Below, piece by piece: positions 1-9,757 of a stretch of DNA of 64,000 nt. The first letter of the stretch is position 1; each line of letters begins with the position of its first letter. The notes beneath the pieces were generated by a model. It was not told the origin of the DNA. It made no database searches and saw nothing but the letters and a program-made list of their open reading frames with translations. The DNA is from an uncultured Granulosicoccaceae bacterium (GTDB taxonomy: Bacteria; Pseudomonadota; Gammaproteobacteria; Granulosicoccales; Granulosicoccaceae). The position numbers were made by a program, and so were the translations under genes. The stretch is from the NCBI GenBank assembly GCA_938006335.1, contig CALLMF010000032.1:1-64000 (forward strand), given 5' to 3'.

Positions 1-160
1 GTTCTCCTTAGTCTCACGAGGAGTGGCCTCTTGGTTGTGACATTGTTTGGCTTCGCAACTTCACAATATCACTGCCATAGGCCCTTCTCGTGCTACATCT
101 CCTCGCTAACTGCTCTTTCGTTATGTCTCGTTGAGGTTAGCACCAGGTCACTCCAGACTC
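1..160. other. Window edge, no gene recognised
   Basis: This stretch follows the stop codon of the leftward lipoprotein gene and runs to the window edge. I see no convincing coding frame, RNA gene or strong terminator in it. Confidence 0.4.
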
Positions 161-673
161 CTAGTTGAACTGATATTCCCGGTACATGGGATCCATCGCA
201 GGATCCTGGAACCAGACCACGCCAAGTACGCGATCGTGCTGATTGACCAGATCAATCTCTTCTTCAAGATACCCTCCAACCAACGGCGCAGACAACACGC
301 AACTGTCGTAGTCGACATCAAAACGGCCGTCGCCAAGCCGCGTGTAGTCGGTACAGAAGCTTGCCTCGGCACCCACACCTACCGCTTCGGGAATGTACAT
401 CGACACGGTAGTGTCGCGCGAAGTCTCGAAGGTAAAATCATCGAGCACTACCAACGCGGCCGTGCGTGTATCTGGCACATCACCCAGATTGCTCAGCGCC
501 TCTGCAGACACGTAATTGCTGTCAGCCGTTGACGGCGTCTCAATCTGCTGGCTGGCTGCACCAAGCTCAGGTTGCTCCTCGGACTCGTAGCTCGTGGCAG
601 ACGAACCACAGGCACCCAGCAACAGGGCGATGGAAGTTACAGCAGCGTTGCCCACAAGGTTTCGTGTATTCAT
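161..673 (-). CDS. Predicted lipoprotein, unknown function
   Basis: A 170-residue protein with a lipoprotein signal: a hydrophobic stretch (residues 10-20) followed by the lipobox L-G-A-C with the lipidated Cys near residue 22, so it should be anchored in the envelope. The mature part is acidic, begins with a Ser/Glu/Gln-rich linker and contains two cysteines (in the segments AEASFC and DYDSCV) that could form a disulfide. I recognise no domain. It starts 6 bases after the stop of the upstream LruC-domain gene on the same strand, so the two are probably co-transcribed and may act together at the cell surface. Confidence 0.75.
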   Translation of the reverse strand: MNTRNLVGNAAVTSIALLLGACGSSATSYESEEQPELGAASQQIETPSTADSNYVSAEALSNLGDVPDTRTAALVVLDDFTFETSRDTTVSMYIPEAVGVGAEASFCTDYTRLGDGRFDVDYDSCVLSAPLVGGYLEEEIDLVNQHDRVLGVVWFQDPAMDPMYREYQFN

Positions 674-679
674 TGCAGC

Positions 680-2896
680 TTACTCCGGGACAATGAGATC
701 AGTGTCCGCATTGGACTCGAGATACCAGTCCTGATTCTTCTCGCCACTGGACGTGGCAAAGTCAGGGAAGTCGGGATACGCTGCTGCGAGTTCCACATAC
801 TCGTAAGGGTATCGCCACTCGGTGCCAACTTCCAGCGCCCAGGGCATGCCGTTTTCCGTCAGGAAGTATTTGCCAGCGCTTGCGTTGCTGGCATCCTGCC
901 CAACCTCTGCGAACAAGCCGTAGTCAAAGGCTTCGGTCGGTGCCTGGTTCTTCAGGTGCACTTCGTAGCTACGCCCGGGAGGTGAGGCAAAGTGCTCGCC
1001 GTGGTAAGCGCCTGGAGTTGCAAACAGAAAGGGATCGAACACGCCACTCAAGTCGACTGCCTGCGCCTCCTTGAATGGAATTGACAGGCTGAACTTGAAC
1101 TCCAGATCTGCACCACACTGATATTCCGTGCGGTAGAACAGGCAGGAGCTACCCGGAGTCACGTGATTGAACACGTTGTCGGTGATCACGAAGATTGCTT
1201 CCTTGCGATCCGCTTCCAGCGGACTTTCGGTAACATCGAGGTTACTGACGTGAAATTCCAGCTTGCTCTCGTCGACCGCGTCACGAGGGACACCCGGCAG
1301 ACGCACTGCAAAGCCATTCTTGTAGAAGGCACCAACCGCAGTCACGTAGCCCTCGATATCAACCTGAGTGATTCCGCTGGCACTCTTGTAGGTGCGCGTA
1401 CGCATCCGAGTGACCAGATCGTTCATGTCGTAGTCGCCGACAAAAGGCCAATTGTCTTCAAACGCGATGGTTGACCACCCGTTCTTTGATGGGTACGTCG
1501 AAACGGTGACCGGGTCGCCCATCAGATTGACCAGATAGTCCTCGACTTCACCGTCCGCAGCCGGCCCCGTGGCTTGTAGTCCTTGCGTGCTGGACAAACG
1601 AACGCGAGCCCATGTCTCGCCAGGCTTCAGGTCGGACGGAACCGTCAGAAACGCGGTATTGGTTCCAGCACCGACCTCCTGATCGACAACCATCTGCTCG
1701 GAGACATCAAATTCTCCATCTCGATTGGAGTCGAGCCACATGTTGAGATATCCCTTGCCACTCACGTCAACCAATGCTCGAGCATTCTGGCCAGCCACCA
1801 GGCTGTTGACAAACTTCACGCCATCTTCGTCATCGCCATTGCTGCTCTCCGACAGCGGGAAGGTGTAGGCATCAGACTCGGTGTCCACTGCCCCACCGAG
1901 GCGCAGTGGCTCTGAGCCGGATACCGCATGGCTGGCGCCGTTGGCCCCTGCAGACGTACCATATGAGTCCGGTGCATCGCCAAAGTCGCTCAACTGGATG
2001 CTATCTTGAGAAAACGGTGCAGTAGCACATCGAAAGCCATCATTACTTGACGATGAAGGCCCTGTAGCGATGTGCTCACCCAAGTAGTTTCCGCTATCTA
2101 TACCGATGCGAAAGATCTTGCCGTCGTAGTTCCTTTGCACATAGAGGTTGCCGTCACCGTCAAAGAATGCGGCGCCCGACGTGCTGTATACCTGTGAATT
2201 TCCAAGGTCCTCATGATCGCCTGTGGAAGGATCTACCTGCACCACCGTGCCGTTTGCTTCCACAGCGTAGATCAACCCGGTATGGGGATGCACGGCGAGA
2301 TCGAAGATATCAATTTTCAGTTTCTTGCTGGACACAACTAACCTCATCTTCAGGTACGTCTCGCTGTCCTTGTCCAGATCTACCGCGTACAACCCTGCAT
2401 TGCTGCCGTTTCGGCTATAGAGATAGAGCTTGTTCTCAGGGATGGATACATCCCCCGCGTCGATGTAACTCTGGCCGTTAACGTCCACGTCCAGAGGCTC
2501 CACTGACCAATCGTTGTATACACGGACCGGCTGCTTGTGAAACTGACTCCAACCATAGGCAAAGCCGTCATTGGGATTGAATCCCAACGCATTCAGACTC
2601 GCCTTTCTGGTCCACGCATACTGGGGAAGCGTCTGGCTTTCATGAAATCCAACAGCGAGCTTGTAGTCTCCACTTTCCAGATCAACCGCATAGGTACGCG
2701 ACAGATGTCCCTGCGTCAGATATGCCGTAGCGTCACACGCGGGAAATGCCCCCTCTTCCAGCGCCTGCGCTTGCGCCATATGAGGTGCAATCAGTGCTCC
2801 AAGGGCCACAGCGACGCCACAGGAAAGCTGGCACAACGTCATTCGAGGGTGCGCGTCCGCGATCCTGGGCCTTTCCAGTCCTGTATTGCGCGGCAT
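680..2896 (-). CDS. Secreted LruC-domain protein with GEVED module
   Basis: A large exported protein of 738 residues from this start, which is preferred because a GGGAG ribosome binding site lies 7 bases upstream; an in-frame extension to 2956 is possible. Residues 20-45 form a signal peptide ending Ala-Gln-Ala. The first third resembles a beta-propeller-like surface domain with repeated Leu-Tyr-Ala-Val-Asp segments. A GEVED module follows (DFGDAPDSYGT near the start, GEVEDYLVNL at its end), then a C-terminal LruC domain with the motif FVGDYDMNDLV. The family is known in secreted or cell-surface proteins of marine bacteria, often calcium-binding. The following lipoprotein gene is 6 bases away. 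The precise role is unknown. Confidence 0.85.
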   Translation of the reverse strand: MPRNTGLERPRIADAHPRMTLCQLSCGVAVALGALIAPHMAQAQALEEGAFPACDATAYLTQGHLSRTYAVDLESGDYKLAVGFHESQTLPQYAWTRKASLNALGFNPNDGFAYGWSQFHKQPVRVYNDWSVEPLDVDVNGQSYIDAGDVSIPENKLYLYSRNGSNAGLYAVDLDKDSETYLKMRLVVSSKKLKIDIFDLAVHPHTGLIYAVEANGTVVQVDPSTGDHEDLGNSQVYSTSGAAFFDGDGNLYVQRNYDGKIFRIGIDSGNYLGEHIATGPSSSSNDGFRCATAPFSQDSIQLSDFGDAPDSYGTSAGANGASHAVSGSEPLRLGGAVDTESDAYTFPLSESSNGDDEDGVKFVNSLVAGQNARALVDVSGKGYLNMWLDSNRDGEFDVSEQMVVDQEVGAGTNTAFLTVPSDLKPGETWARVRLSSTQGLQATGPAADGEVEDYLVNLMGDPVTVSTYPSKNGWSTIAFEDNWPFVGDYDMNDLVTRMRTRTYKSASGITQVDIEGYVTAVGAFYKNGFAVRLPGVPRDAVDESKLEFHVSNLDVTESPLEADRKEAIFVITDNVFNHVTPGSSCLFYRTEYQCGADLEFKFSLSIPFKEAQAVDLSGVFDPFLFATPGAYHGEHFASPPGRSYEVHLKNQAPTEAFDYGLFAEVGQDASNASAGKYFLTENGMPWALEVGTEWRYPYEYVELAAAYPDFPDFATSSGEKNQDWYLESNADTDLIVPE

Positions 2897-3100
2897 CAGC
2901 GGTCTCCCAATGAATATGATTTGAAGCACTTCCACTTCACAGCGGACAAGCGCCATTGCTTGCAGTATGTTTCGGCTCGTTAGGCTGCCGTTTTCACTCG
3001 CACGCCCCTACTTTCTTCGACTTACCTGACGTGGTTCTCCCTCCGGACTGACACGGCGTGGGGTCGGTGGAAAAAGCGACGTATTGTTCAAGTTTCACAA

Positions 3101-3122
3101 TCTGTTGCCGTTATGCAACAGA
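3101..3122. promoter_or_regulatory. Inverted repeat in divergent promoter region
   Basis: A perfect 8-bp inverted repeat, TCTGTTGC and GCAACAGA with a 6-base spacer, lies between the leftward LruC gene and the rightward glycosyltransferase gene. Position and symmetry suit an operator controlling one or both genes. There is no T tract, so a terminator is less likely. No regulator is identified. Confidence 0.4.
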
Positions 3123-3188
3123 CGGGTCGTGCGCTACGCTTTGGCACCCCGCTGACAGTCTCTCGACGGATCGAATGTTATTGATTTG

Positions 3189-4469
3189 ATGGCTGAATCG
3201 GCCTCACATACTGTGCTCTGGGTATCCCGCTATTGGCCAGCCGTAGGCGGTACCGAATTCCATTCTCACGAGCTCGCGCATCACCTCTCGCGACATCAAC
3301 ACGTGAGCGTTGTCGTGCACTGTACGGCGACGGAATCGGCCACGATGCCGCTGGCGGTATCGGCAGCACATGCTCGTGCGCATCAGTCAATGGACGGGAT
3401 GGTGCGCACGTCCGTCATTGAGGCAGAACCCGAAATACGGACAGCTCTCGGTATTGTCGGATCAATGCATGCGAAGAGCCCAGTCGCAAGACGCGTCTAC
3501 AAGCGGCTGTTTCGATACGCATTCAGGAATGCCGCTCGCACCTGCTTGAAAGGCGCCGACCGGGTGCACGTCATCTACAACGGACTCACCGAATCCGCGC
3601 TGCTGGCAGCAGAACTCAGTAACGAGTTGGGTATTCCCTTCGTATTCACTCCCAACGTACTCGACACATCAGAGTCGGGTAGTGATTGGGCCTCAGCCTG
3701 CTTCAGGCGCCTTTATGAGTCAGCAGACCAACTCATCGCCCTGACCAATCACGAAGCCCAGTGGTTAGCTAGCAATGGCGCCAGCATGGACAAGATCTCG
3801 GTGATTCCGTACGGACCGATTCTTCATGACAGATCCCCCACTGAAGAAACCGGGCCGATCAATAACTTGTTGAGACAACCCTTCATTCTATTTCTTGGTC
3901 GCCTGGTACCCGAGAAAGGATACTTGCAATTGATTGAGGCCTTCGAGCAGCTGGCAGCAACGGACTCAACAACCCAACTGGTGTTGGCAGGACCTGCTGA
4001 TAGCTCCTTTTGCGAGATCATTGATCAGGTGAACACGCGTCTCGGGTCGAAACGCCTGCACCTGATTCAGAACATCACCCAACCGCTGAAGACCGCCCTG
4101 CTCGAAGAGGCGGCAGTACTGTGTGTACCGTCCAATCGGGAAAGTCTCGGCGGGGTCTACATCGAGGCGATGGCATGCGCCACGCCGGTCATCGCATTGG
4201 ACCGCCCGGTCAGTCGCTGTGTTATCGACCACGAGCAGGATGGATTGCTCGTTGCGAACGAGCCAGCAGCAATCGCCGGAGCGCTTGCCGCACTGCTGGA
4301 CAGTCCGGATCGAGCCAGGCAGCTGGGCCGCAATGGCAAGAAGAAGGTGGGCGAGCGCTACGAGTGGTCAACCGTTGCAAAACAGATGACAGATGTGTAT
4401 CGCTCGATCGAGAGCAGTCAAGTAACGCAAGAAATCACACCGCCAGGTAATCAGAGCCTGGCTGCGTAA
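3189..4469 (+). CDS. GT4-family glycosyltransferase
   Basis: A cytoplasmic glycosyltransferase of about 426 residues with the GT-B fold. The N-terminal half carries the start of an acceptor-binding domain (VSRYWPAVGGTEFHSHELAHHL). The C-terminal half is the Glycos_transf_1 domain, with GRLVPEKGY near residue 238 and the retaining EX7E motif in RESLGGVYIEAMA near residue 320. Such enzymes move a sugar from a nucleotide sugar to a lipid, polysaccharide or small acceptor; the acceptor cannot be read from sequence. It is transcribed alone, divergent from the LruC gene and convergent with the oxygenase gene downstream. ATG at 3189 is used in preference to an in-frame TTG just before it. Confidence 0.88.
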   Translation: MAESASHTVLWVSRYWPAVGGTEFHSHELAHHLSRHQHVSVVVHCTATESATMPLAVSAAHARAHQSMDGMVRTSVIEAEPEIRTALGIVGSMHAKSPVARRVYKRLFRYAFRNAARTCLKGADRVHVIYNGLTESALLAAELSNELGIPFVFTPNVLDTSESGSDWASACFRRLYESADQLIALTNHEAQWLASNGASMDKISVIPYGPILHDRSPTEETGPINNLLRQPFILFLGRLVPEKGYLQLIEAFEQLAATDSTTQLVLAGPADSSFCEIIDQVNTRLGSKRLHLIQNITQPLKTALLEEAAVLCVPSNRESLGGVYIEAMACATPVIALDRPVSRCVIDHEQDGLLVANEPAAIAGALAALLDSPDRARQLGRNGKKKVGERYEWSTVAKQMTDVYRSIESSQVTQEITPPGNQSLAA

Positions 4470-4489
4470 TCCTGGAAAAGGTAAAGGGC

Positions 4490-5440
4490 TCAGCTCTTTC
4501 TGCTCAGGTGCTCATAGGTCGCATCGAATCGAGGTTGAAGATGGTCCACAGCGCGGATCACCACACCTGAATCCTTTGGGGCCACGTTGGTGTCGAAACG
4601 TGGGTTGAAAAACAGCGGGATCGACAAACGCTCATCATCGGTGCCGACAACCCGATGTGGCGTGGCGACGATGCGCCCGTGCGTCCACATCTCCAGCATC
4701 TCGCCGAAATTGATGATGAAGGTTCCGGGTTCAGCGGACATCGGCGCCCACCCGCCGTCGCGCTGACGTACCTCAAGCCCAGGCGTGCCGTCAGTCGCGA
4801 GCAAGGTCAGACAACCATAATCGGTGTGCGGCGCAATCCCGAAATCACACTCGCCGGCACCATCGGGACGTGGCGGGTAGTAGTTGCCTCTCAAGAGGGC
4901 CATCGGCTTGTCGAACTTGTCGCGAAAATAGCTGGCGTCTTCACCAACGGCCGTGAGCACTGCGCAAAGCAGATCCAACGCAAACGACAGCGCATCCTCA
5001 TAGTAGGACTCAAGGGTCGTACGAAAATCTGCCGGATCGTCAGGCCACAGATTCGGCGCATACGCTGGCAGGTCGCTGGACTTCCATTCGAATCCACAAT
5101 CAAACACCTGTTTGAAATCAGGATTGGCGTTCGGGTCCACGCGCTCGGAACCCGGCGCACCCCAGCCTCGATTGGACGCGGTACGTGACATGTCCCAACG
5201 GGACTTCTCTTCTGTGGGGCGCGCAAAAAAGGCCCTGTAGGCAGCAAAGACCGACTCGACCCGCGGCTTCGCCAAGGGTGTGGTGTGTACCGTAAAAAAG
5301 CCAACCTCGGTCGCACCGACACGCACCGCAGCCTGCGCGCGCCCGTGCTCCGGGTGATCAGGATTCAGCAGATGCGCGGCGTTGATATCTGGGTGCATGC
5401 GTGCGGGTGTCGGACCTTGTCGTGACAAGCAGTCGCACAT
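4490..5440 (-). CDS. Isopenicillin N synthase-like Fe(II)/2OG oxygenase
   Basis: A soluble non-haem iron oxygenase of about 316 residues. The iron triad is visible as H-x-D in APHTDYGCLTLL and the distal His in VATPHRVVG, followed by the co-substrate motif Arg-x-Ser in RLSIPLFF. The N-terminal DIOX_N region contains GFFTVHTTPL. Length and motif order fit the IPNS/flavonol synthase-like family, whose bacterial members act on diverse small molecules. The substrate is unknown. The gene lies downstream of a class II aldolase on the same strand but about 340 bases away, so co-transcription is uncertain. A start at ATG 5398 is also possible. Confidence 0.85.
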   Translation of the reverse strand: MCDCLSRQGPTPARMHPDINAAHLLNPDHPEHGRAQAAVRVGATEVGFFTVHTTPLAKPRVESVFAAYRAFFARPTEEKSRWDMSRTASNRGWGAPGSERVDPNANPDFKQVFDCGFEWKSSDLPAYAPNLWPDDPADFRTTLESYYEDALSFALDLLCAVLTAVGEDASYFRDKFDKPMALLRGNYYPPRPDGAGECDFGIAPHTDYGCLTLLATDGTPGLEVRQRDGGWAPMSAEPGTFIINFGEMLEMWTHGRIVATPHRVVGTDDERLSIPLFFNPRFDTNVAPKDSGVVIRAVDHLQPRFDATYEHLSRKS

Positions 5441-5449
5441 TTTAACCAA

Positions 5450-5779
5450 ACCCGGCGCCGCGCACCTTACGCGCGGCCAGGCAGGTGTTTCCTATTGTCA
5501 GTGTTGAGTGCCGCTCCGTCGGTACTGTAGTTACCACGCACAAGCGATGTCGACAGTACCCTTCTTGAACCCCGATATGATCGTGCACAGACAGAACCAG
5601 ACGCTCCAGCGAGCGAGCACGTCACCCGAGCCCGTGGATCTGCAAGAAACATCGCGCCTCGGAGAACGACGTTGCAGATTGCAACACGATCGATAGCCGA
5701 CATCCTGCAGCACCTCGCGCTCACGAGGTCAGATAGCATCATCCAAGGTCAGAAGATCAGCGGCATCCATCGGTCAGGC
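5450..5779. other. Intergenic stretch, no gene recognised
   Basis: About 330 bases between the aldolase stop and the oxygenase start. Short open frames exist on both strands but none shows a recognisable domain, ribosome binding site or protein-like composition. I see no clear hairpin terminator. Confidence 0.4.
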
Positions 5780-6484
5780 CTATTTGGCACCGTGACACGC
5801 GTCATCTGACGTTGTAACAGCGACGTCCTTGTATTCATCCTGCACGCCGTAGCTACTGAACCCTTGCAGAGTTTCATGGATCTGTCCGTCAGTCAGGATT
5901 ACGGGACCAATCGCCAGCGAGAGGTAGTACTGCCTGGCGATGGTCTCAAGCTCGACCGCTCGCCACATCGCCTGGTCGAGGTCCTCACCGATCGCAATGG
6001 AACCATGATTGGAGAGCAGGCATGCGCTACGGTCCACCAGTGCATCGATGGCAAACGCTGACAACTCCGCGGTGCCGTAACGCGCAAATGGCGCACAGCG
6101 AACGTTGGTACCCCCGAATGCTGCAATCATGTAGTGCGCCGCAGGGATTTCCTTGCGGGCGATCGCCAGTGTCGTGCAATAGGTCGGATGAGCGTGCACG
6201 ACGGCACCCATCTCTTCGCGACTCTTCAATATGTCGAAGTGAAAGCGCCATTCGGTCGACGGCTTCAATGGACCGTCCCAAGCGCCGTACTCCGCATCAA
6301 ACGGCATGGACGCAATCATTTCTGGCACAAGCTTGTCGTACGGCGTAGCCGATGGAGATATCAGCATCCGGTCTTCAAAACGAGCGGAAATATTCCCTGA
6401 TGTGCCCTGGTTGAGCCCACTCGCATTCATGAACACGCACTGATCGATGATCGACTGACGTACGCGTTTTTCCGCTATGTTCAT
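5780..6484 (-). CDS. Class II aldolase/adducin family protein
   Basis: A 234-residue class II (zinc) aldolase of the L-fuculose-1-phosphate aldolase type. The phosphate-binding loop GTSGNISARF is near residue 28, the zinc-binding pair is in VVHAHPTYC near residue 96, and the third His is in LLSNHGSIA near residue 158. Enzymes of this family cleave or decarboxylate phosphorylated sugars and sugar acids in the cytoplasm. Length matches the family. It is divergent from a cupin gene and neighbours a Liv-type uptake operon, so it may belong to a small catabolic locus, though its substrate is not evident. Confidence 0.88.
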   Translation of the reverse strand: MNIAEKRVRQSIIDQCVFMNASGLNQGTSGNISARFEDRMLISPSATPYDKLVPEMIASMPFDAEYGAWDGPLKPSTEWRFHFDILKSREEMGAVVHAHPTYCTTLAIARKEIPAAHYMIAAFGGTNVRCAPFARYGTAELSAFAIDALVDRSACLLSNHGSIAIGEDLDQAMWRAVELETIARQYYLSLAIGPVILTDGQIHETLQGFSSYGVQDEYKDVAVTTSDDACHGAK

Positions 6485-6662
6485 GTCAGGTTCATTTTTG
6501 ATTAACCTTCAAGGACAACGAACTGGTTCACAGCACGTGTAGTTGGCCGCGCCACACCGCTCCGATGAGCAAAGATGTAATTTTCGGGGGTGGCGATATG
6601 TGGTCAGCTGCGATGGCGTCGCGTCAAAGATAGCAGCAAACACCCTGATCTCTGAGCACGAT

Positions 6663-7331
6663 ATGGCATTGAATTCGGATTTTTCCACACGTGTACTGAT
6701 TCACTCGGATGCCCTGGAATGGCAGGCGTCGCCCATGCCCGGCGTGGATCGTCGCATGCTCGACCGCATCGGCGACGAAGTGGCCCGCGCCACGTCCATC
6801 GTGCGCTATGCGCCGGACAGTCATTTTTCGGCCCACACCCACTCGGGCGGTGAGGAATTCATCGTGCTCGATGGCGTGTTTCAGGACGAACACGGTGACT
6901 ACCCGGCCGGCACCTATGTGCGTAACCCACCGACCAGCAGTCATACACCGGGTTCCACCTCAGGCTGTACGATTTTTGTCAAGCTGTGGCAGTTCGATCT
7001 CGATGATCGCACGCACGTTTGCACGCACATGCCAGCCAATGCCGTCGCAACCGAGAACGGGGTAACCGCTACTGTCCTGCACCGGGACGCTCGCGAGACA
7101 GTGACCCACCTTCAACTCGAGGCAAACGCCTCCTTCGACATCGACACCCAGGGTGGCGCCGAATTACTCATGCTCGCCGGCAGTGTCACCGCCGCAAGCG
7201 ACGGCCTCCGCAAGGGATCATGGCTACGTGTCCCGGATGGGGACACTCAACAGATCACTGCGGGACAACACGGTGCCCGCATTTGGATCAAGACCGGGCA
7301 TCTCCGGTATGCGTGCGCACCCACCGCATAA
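6663..7331 (+). CDS. ChrR-like double-cupin protein
   Basis: A 222-residue protein with two cupin modules. The first contains [27 protein letters not shown], a classical metal-binding cupin signature with two His, a Glu and a later His as ligands, as in the cupin domain of ChrR anti-sigma factors. The second half is a weaker repeat with lost ligands. No ASD-type anti-sigma domain is present, so an enzymatic or binding role is more likely than sigma-factor control. The start is placed at the ATG preceding ALNSDF; an upstream in-frame extension has no family support. It converges on livF with 5 bases between the genes. Confidence 0.78.
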   Translation: MALNSDFSTRVLIHSDALEWQASPMPGVDRRMLDRIGDEVARATSIVRYAPDSHFSAHTHSGGEEFIVLDGVFQDEHGDYPAGTYVRNPPTSSHTPGSTSGCTIFVKLWQFDLDDRTHVCTHMPANAVATENGVTATVLHRDARETVTHLQLEANASFDIDTQGGAELLMLAGSVTAASDGLRKGSWLRVPDGDTQQITAGQHGARIWIKTGHLRYACAPTA

Positions 7332-7336
7332 CGCAA

Positions 7337-8026
7337 CTACACGCCGAGATACCGCCCGACGATCTGCTCGTCGAGATCGTTCATCGCACCCGCCCAGACG
7401 GACGTGCCGCGCTCCAGGACCACCGCGCGATCAGCAATGTTCGAGAGCTCTTTCAACGATTTGTCGACCACGATGATGGCAAGTCCCGTGCGCTGCTTGA
7501 GGCGCGCAACGACCGCCCAAATTTCCTGACGCACCAAGGGCGCAAGACCCTCGGTGGCTTCATCGAGAATCAGTAACTGCGGGTTGGTCATCAACGCGCG
7601 AGCGATGGCAAGCATTTGCTGTTCCCCCCCGGAGAGTGATGCCGCCGACTGCCCAAGGCGCTCGCCAAGACGCGGAAAGAGATCGGTGACACTGTTCTGC
7701 GACCAGTCACCCGGCCGCGCTGTTGCCTGCAGATTCTCACGGACGGAAAGCGTTCGAAAACAACGCCTGCCTTCGGGAACCAGACCAACGCCAAGTCTTG
7801 CGACCTTGTGCGACGCCAAGGTGCGAATATCGCGACCGTTGAAGCGCAGCTCACCAGAAGCGAGTGGCAGCATGCGGCAGATCGACTTGACGGTCGTGCT
7901 CTTGCCCATGCCGTTACGGCCCATGAGCGCAAGCACCTCACCTTGTTCGATATCCAGAGAAACATCAAACAGCGCTTGAGTGGCGCCATAAAAAGCACTG
8001 CCGTGCGCAAGGGTAAGGAGACTCAC
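7337..8026 (-). CDS. livF: Branched-chain amino acid-type ABC transporter ATPase LivF
   Basis: A 229-residue ABC ATPase at the end of the liv operon. Walker A is GRNGMGKST (residues 35-43), the signature is LSGGEQQ and Walker B is LLILDEATEGL. It powers uptake together with LivG and the LivHM permease pair. It overlaps livG by 4 bases, a sign of translational coupling. Family assignment is firm, but HAAT transporters also carry amides, urea, short carboxylates and aromatic acids, so the substrate stays open. Confidence 0.93.
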   Translation of the reverse strand: MSLLTLAHGSAFYGATQALFDVSLDIEQGEVLALMGRNGMGKSTTVKSICRMLPLASGELRFNGRDIRTLASHKVARLGVGLVPEGRRCFRTLSVRENLQATARPGDWSQNSVTDLFPRLGERLGQSAASLSGGEQQMLAIARALMTNPQLLILDEATEGLAPLVRQEIWAVVARLKQRTGLAIIVVDKSLKELSNIADRAVVLERGTSVWAGAMNDLDEQIVGRYLGV

Positions 8027-8778
8027 GCGCCTTCCTCCTCACCAAGATACGCTCGGCGTACGGCGCTGTTCGCTCGAATTTCATCCACCGTGCCGGTGGC
8101 GATGATCTCGCCCGATACCAACACGCTGATTCGATCTGCCAGTGCGAATACCGCATCCATGTCGTGCTCAACCATCAGGACTGGCGCCTCATCGCGCAAA
8201 CCGGACAACAGCTCGGTGAGGTCGTGGGATCCCGATGTACCGAGTCCCGCCATGGGCTCATCCATCACGAAGGCTTTCGGATCAAGTGCCAGGGCCACCG
8301 CGATCTCGAGTTGGCGTCGACCTCCATGTGACAGCGCAGACGCCCGCGTTGTCGCCATGTTCGTCAGGCCCACACGCGCCACTGCCTGTTCGGCACGATC
8401 ACGAAGCGATCCGCGCGCCAGTGCGTTGCCCCACATCCGGTACGCCCCACCGCGCGCTCCAAGCACACCGAGCACGACGTTCTGCAGCGCGGTGTCTTCC
8501 ATCGCGAGGGCCGATACCTGAAACGTTCTGGCAATCCCGAGACGAGCGCGTTCTGCCGTATCAAGGGCAGTGACATCGCGGCCTTCAAGAACAATGCGTC
8601 CGGCATCCGGCTTCAGTCGACCGGCAATCTGCTGAATCAGCGTGGACTTGCCTGCGCCGTTGGGCCCGATCAGCGCGTGTATCTCACCACGACGCAGATC
8701 AAGCGAGATATCGCGACTGGCTTGCAAGGCATCAAAACGTTTGCTGATGCCCACGGCAGCGAGTATGACCTCAGACAT
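8023..8778 (-). CDS. livG: Branched-chain amino acid-type ABC transporter ATPase LivG
   Basis: A 251-residue ABC ATPase with Walker A GPNGAGKST, a slightly unusual signature LSHGGRRQLE and Walker B AFVMDEPMAGL. The start is set at the ATG overlapping the livM stop by 8 bases; an in-frame ATG at 8802 would add a run of residues not expected in the family. It works as a heterodimer with LivF on the cytoplasmic face of the LivHM permease. Confidence 0.92.
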   Translation of the reverse strand: MSEVILAAVGISKRFDALQASRDISLDLRRGEIHALIGPNGAGKSTLIQQIAGRLKPDAGRIVLEGRDVTALDTAERARLGIARTFQVSALAMEDTALQNVVLGVLGARGGAYRMWGNALARGSLRDRAEQAVARVGLTNMATTRASALSHGGRRQLEIAVALALDPKAFVMDEPMAGLGTSGSHDLTELLSGLRDEAPVLMVEHDMDAVFALADRISVLVSGEIIATGTVDEIRANSAVRRAYLGEEEGA

Positions 8779-9757
8779 GTGCCCGCTCGCCCGGGCCGGC
8801 AATGAGGCCCATCACGCCACCACGGGCAAACAGGATGATCAGCAACAACAAGGCACCTAGAAAAATGTGCCAGTAGTCACTGATGCCACCGAGCAACTGT
8901 TCCAACAGGATGAACAGCGCCGCACCGGCCAGCGGACCACACAACCGCGCCACCCCTCCAAGAATCACGAACACCATGATCTCGCCACTGGTCTGCCAGC
9001 TGAACATGCTGGGACTCACAAAGCGATTGAGGTCGGCAAAGAGCGCACCGGCAAGACCTGTGACCATGCCCGACAGCACAAACACGGTCAGCTGCAGACG
9101 GTAGGGGCGAATGCCCGCCGTTTCGACACGCTCCGACGACTGGCGTGCGGCATTCAAGGCCAGACCAAACGGCGAACGACCAATCAACGTAGCCAACGCC
9201 AGTGCCACCAACAGCACCGCAAAGGCCAGTCCAAAGAAATGAAGAGGTACCAGTGTATTGAGACCAGGAAAGCCGTTGCGCATATAGATGGCAAGACCAT
9301 CCTCACCACCGTACGCCGGCCAACTGATCGAGAAGTAATAGAACATCTGACCGAAGGCAAGCGTGATCATGATGAAGTAGACACCGTTGGTTCGCAGGCT
9401 CAAGGCACCGATCACTAACGCGGCAAGACCTGAGCTCACCAAGGCAAGCAACCAGATCACCGGCATGGAGTTGCTGCCCTCGATCAACATCGGCCACTCG
9501 AGCAGAGGCGTATAGCTTTGCGCATGGCTTGCAAGAATGCCCATGGCGTAACCACCGATACCGAAGAACGCAGCGTGACCGAGGCTCACCAGTCCACCCT
9601 GCCCCAGTGCCATGTTCAGCCCGACGCCCGCCAGTGCAAGTATCGCCACCTTGGTCGCAAGCGTAATGATGAAGGGCTCGTCCGCCATGGACGCCCAGAT
9701 GGCAACGACAGGCAGCATGCAGATCAACGCGACGTTTGCAACCCACGCGCGCTTCAT
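8771..9757 (-). CDS. livM: Liv-type ABC transporter permease LivM
   Basis: A 328-residue inner membrane permease with about ten hydrophobic segments. The family signature GLNMALGQGGLVSLGHAAFFGIGGY lies near residues 43-67, and the C-terminal part carries GGVARLCGPLAGAALF. Its start overlaps the livH stop by 4 bases. It forms the translocation channel with LivH. Confidence 0.93.
   Translation of the reverse strand: MKRAWVANVALICMLPVVAIWASMADEPFIITLATKVAILALAGVGLNMALGQGGLVSLGHAAFFGIGGYAMGILASHAQSYTPLLEWPMLIEGSNSMPVIWLLALVSSGLAALVIGALSLRTNGVYFIMITLAFGQMFYYFSISWPAYGGEDGLAIYMRNGFPGLNTLVPLHFFGLAFAVLLVALALATLIGRSPFGLALNAARQSSERVETAGIRPYRLQLTVFVLSGMVTGLAGALFADLNRFVSPSMFSWQTSGEIMVFVILGGVARLCGPLAGAALFILLEQLLGGISDYWHIFLGALLLLIILFARGGVMGLIAGPGERAHV

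Noticed and set aside
131..532. Rightward open frame opposite the lipoprotein gene
   Set aside because: It has no signal, domain or ribosome site and lies antisense to a convincing lipoprotein with lipobox.
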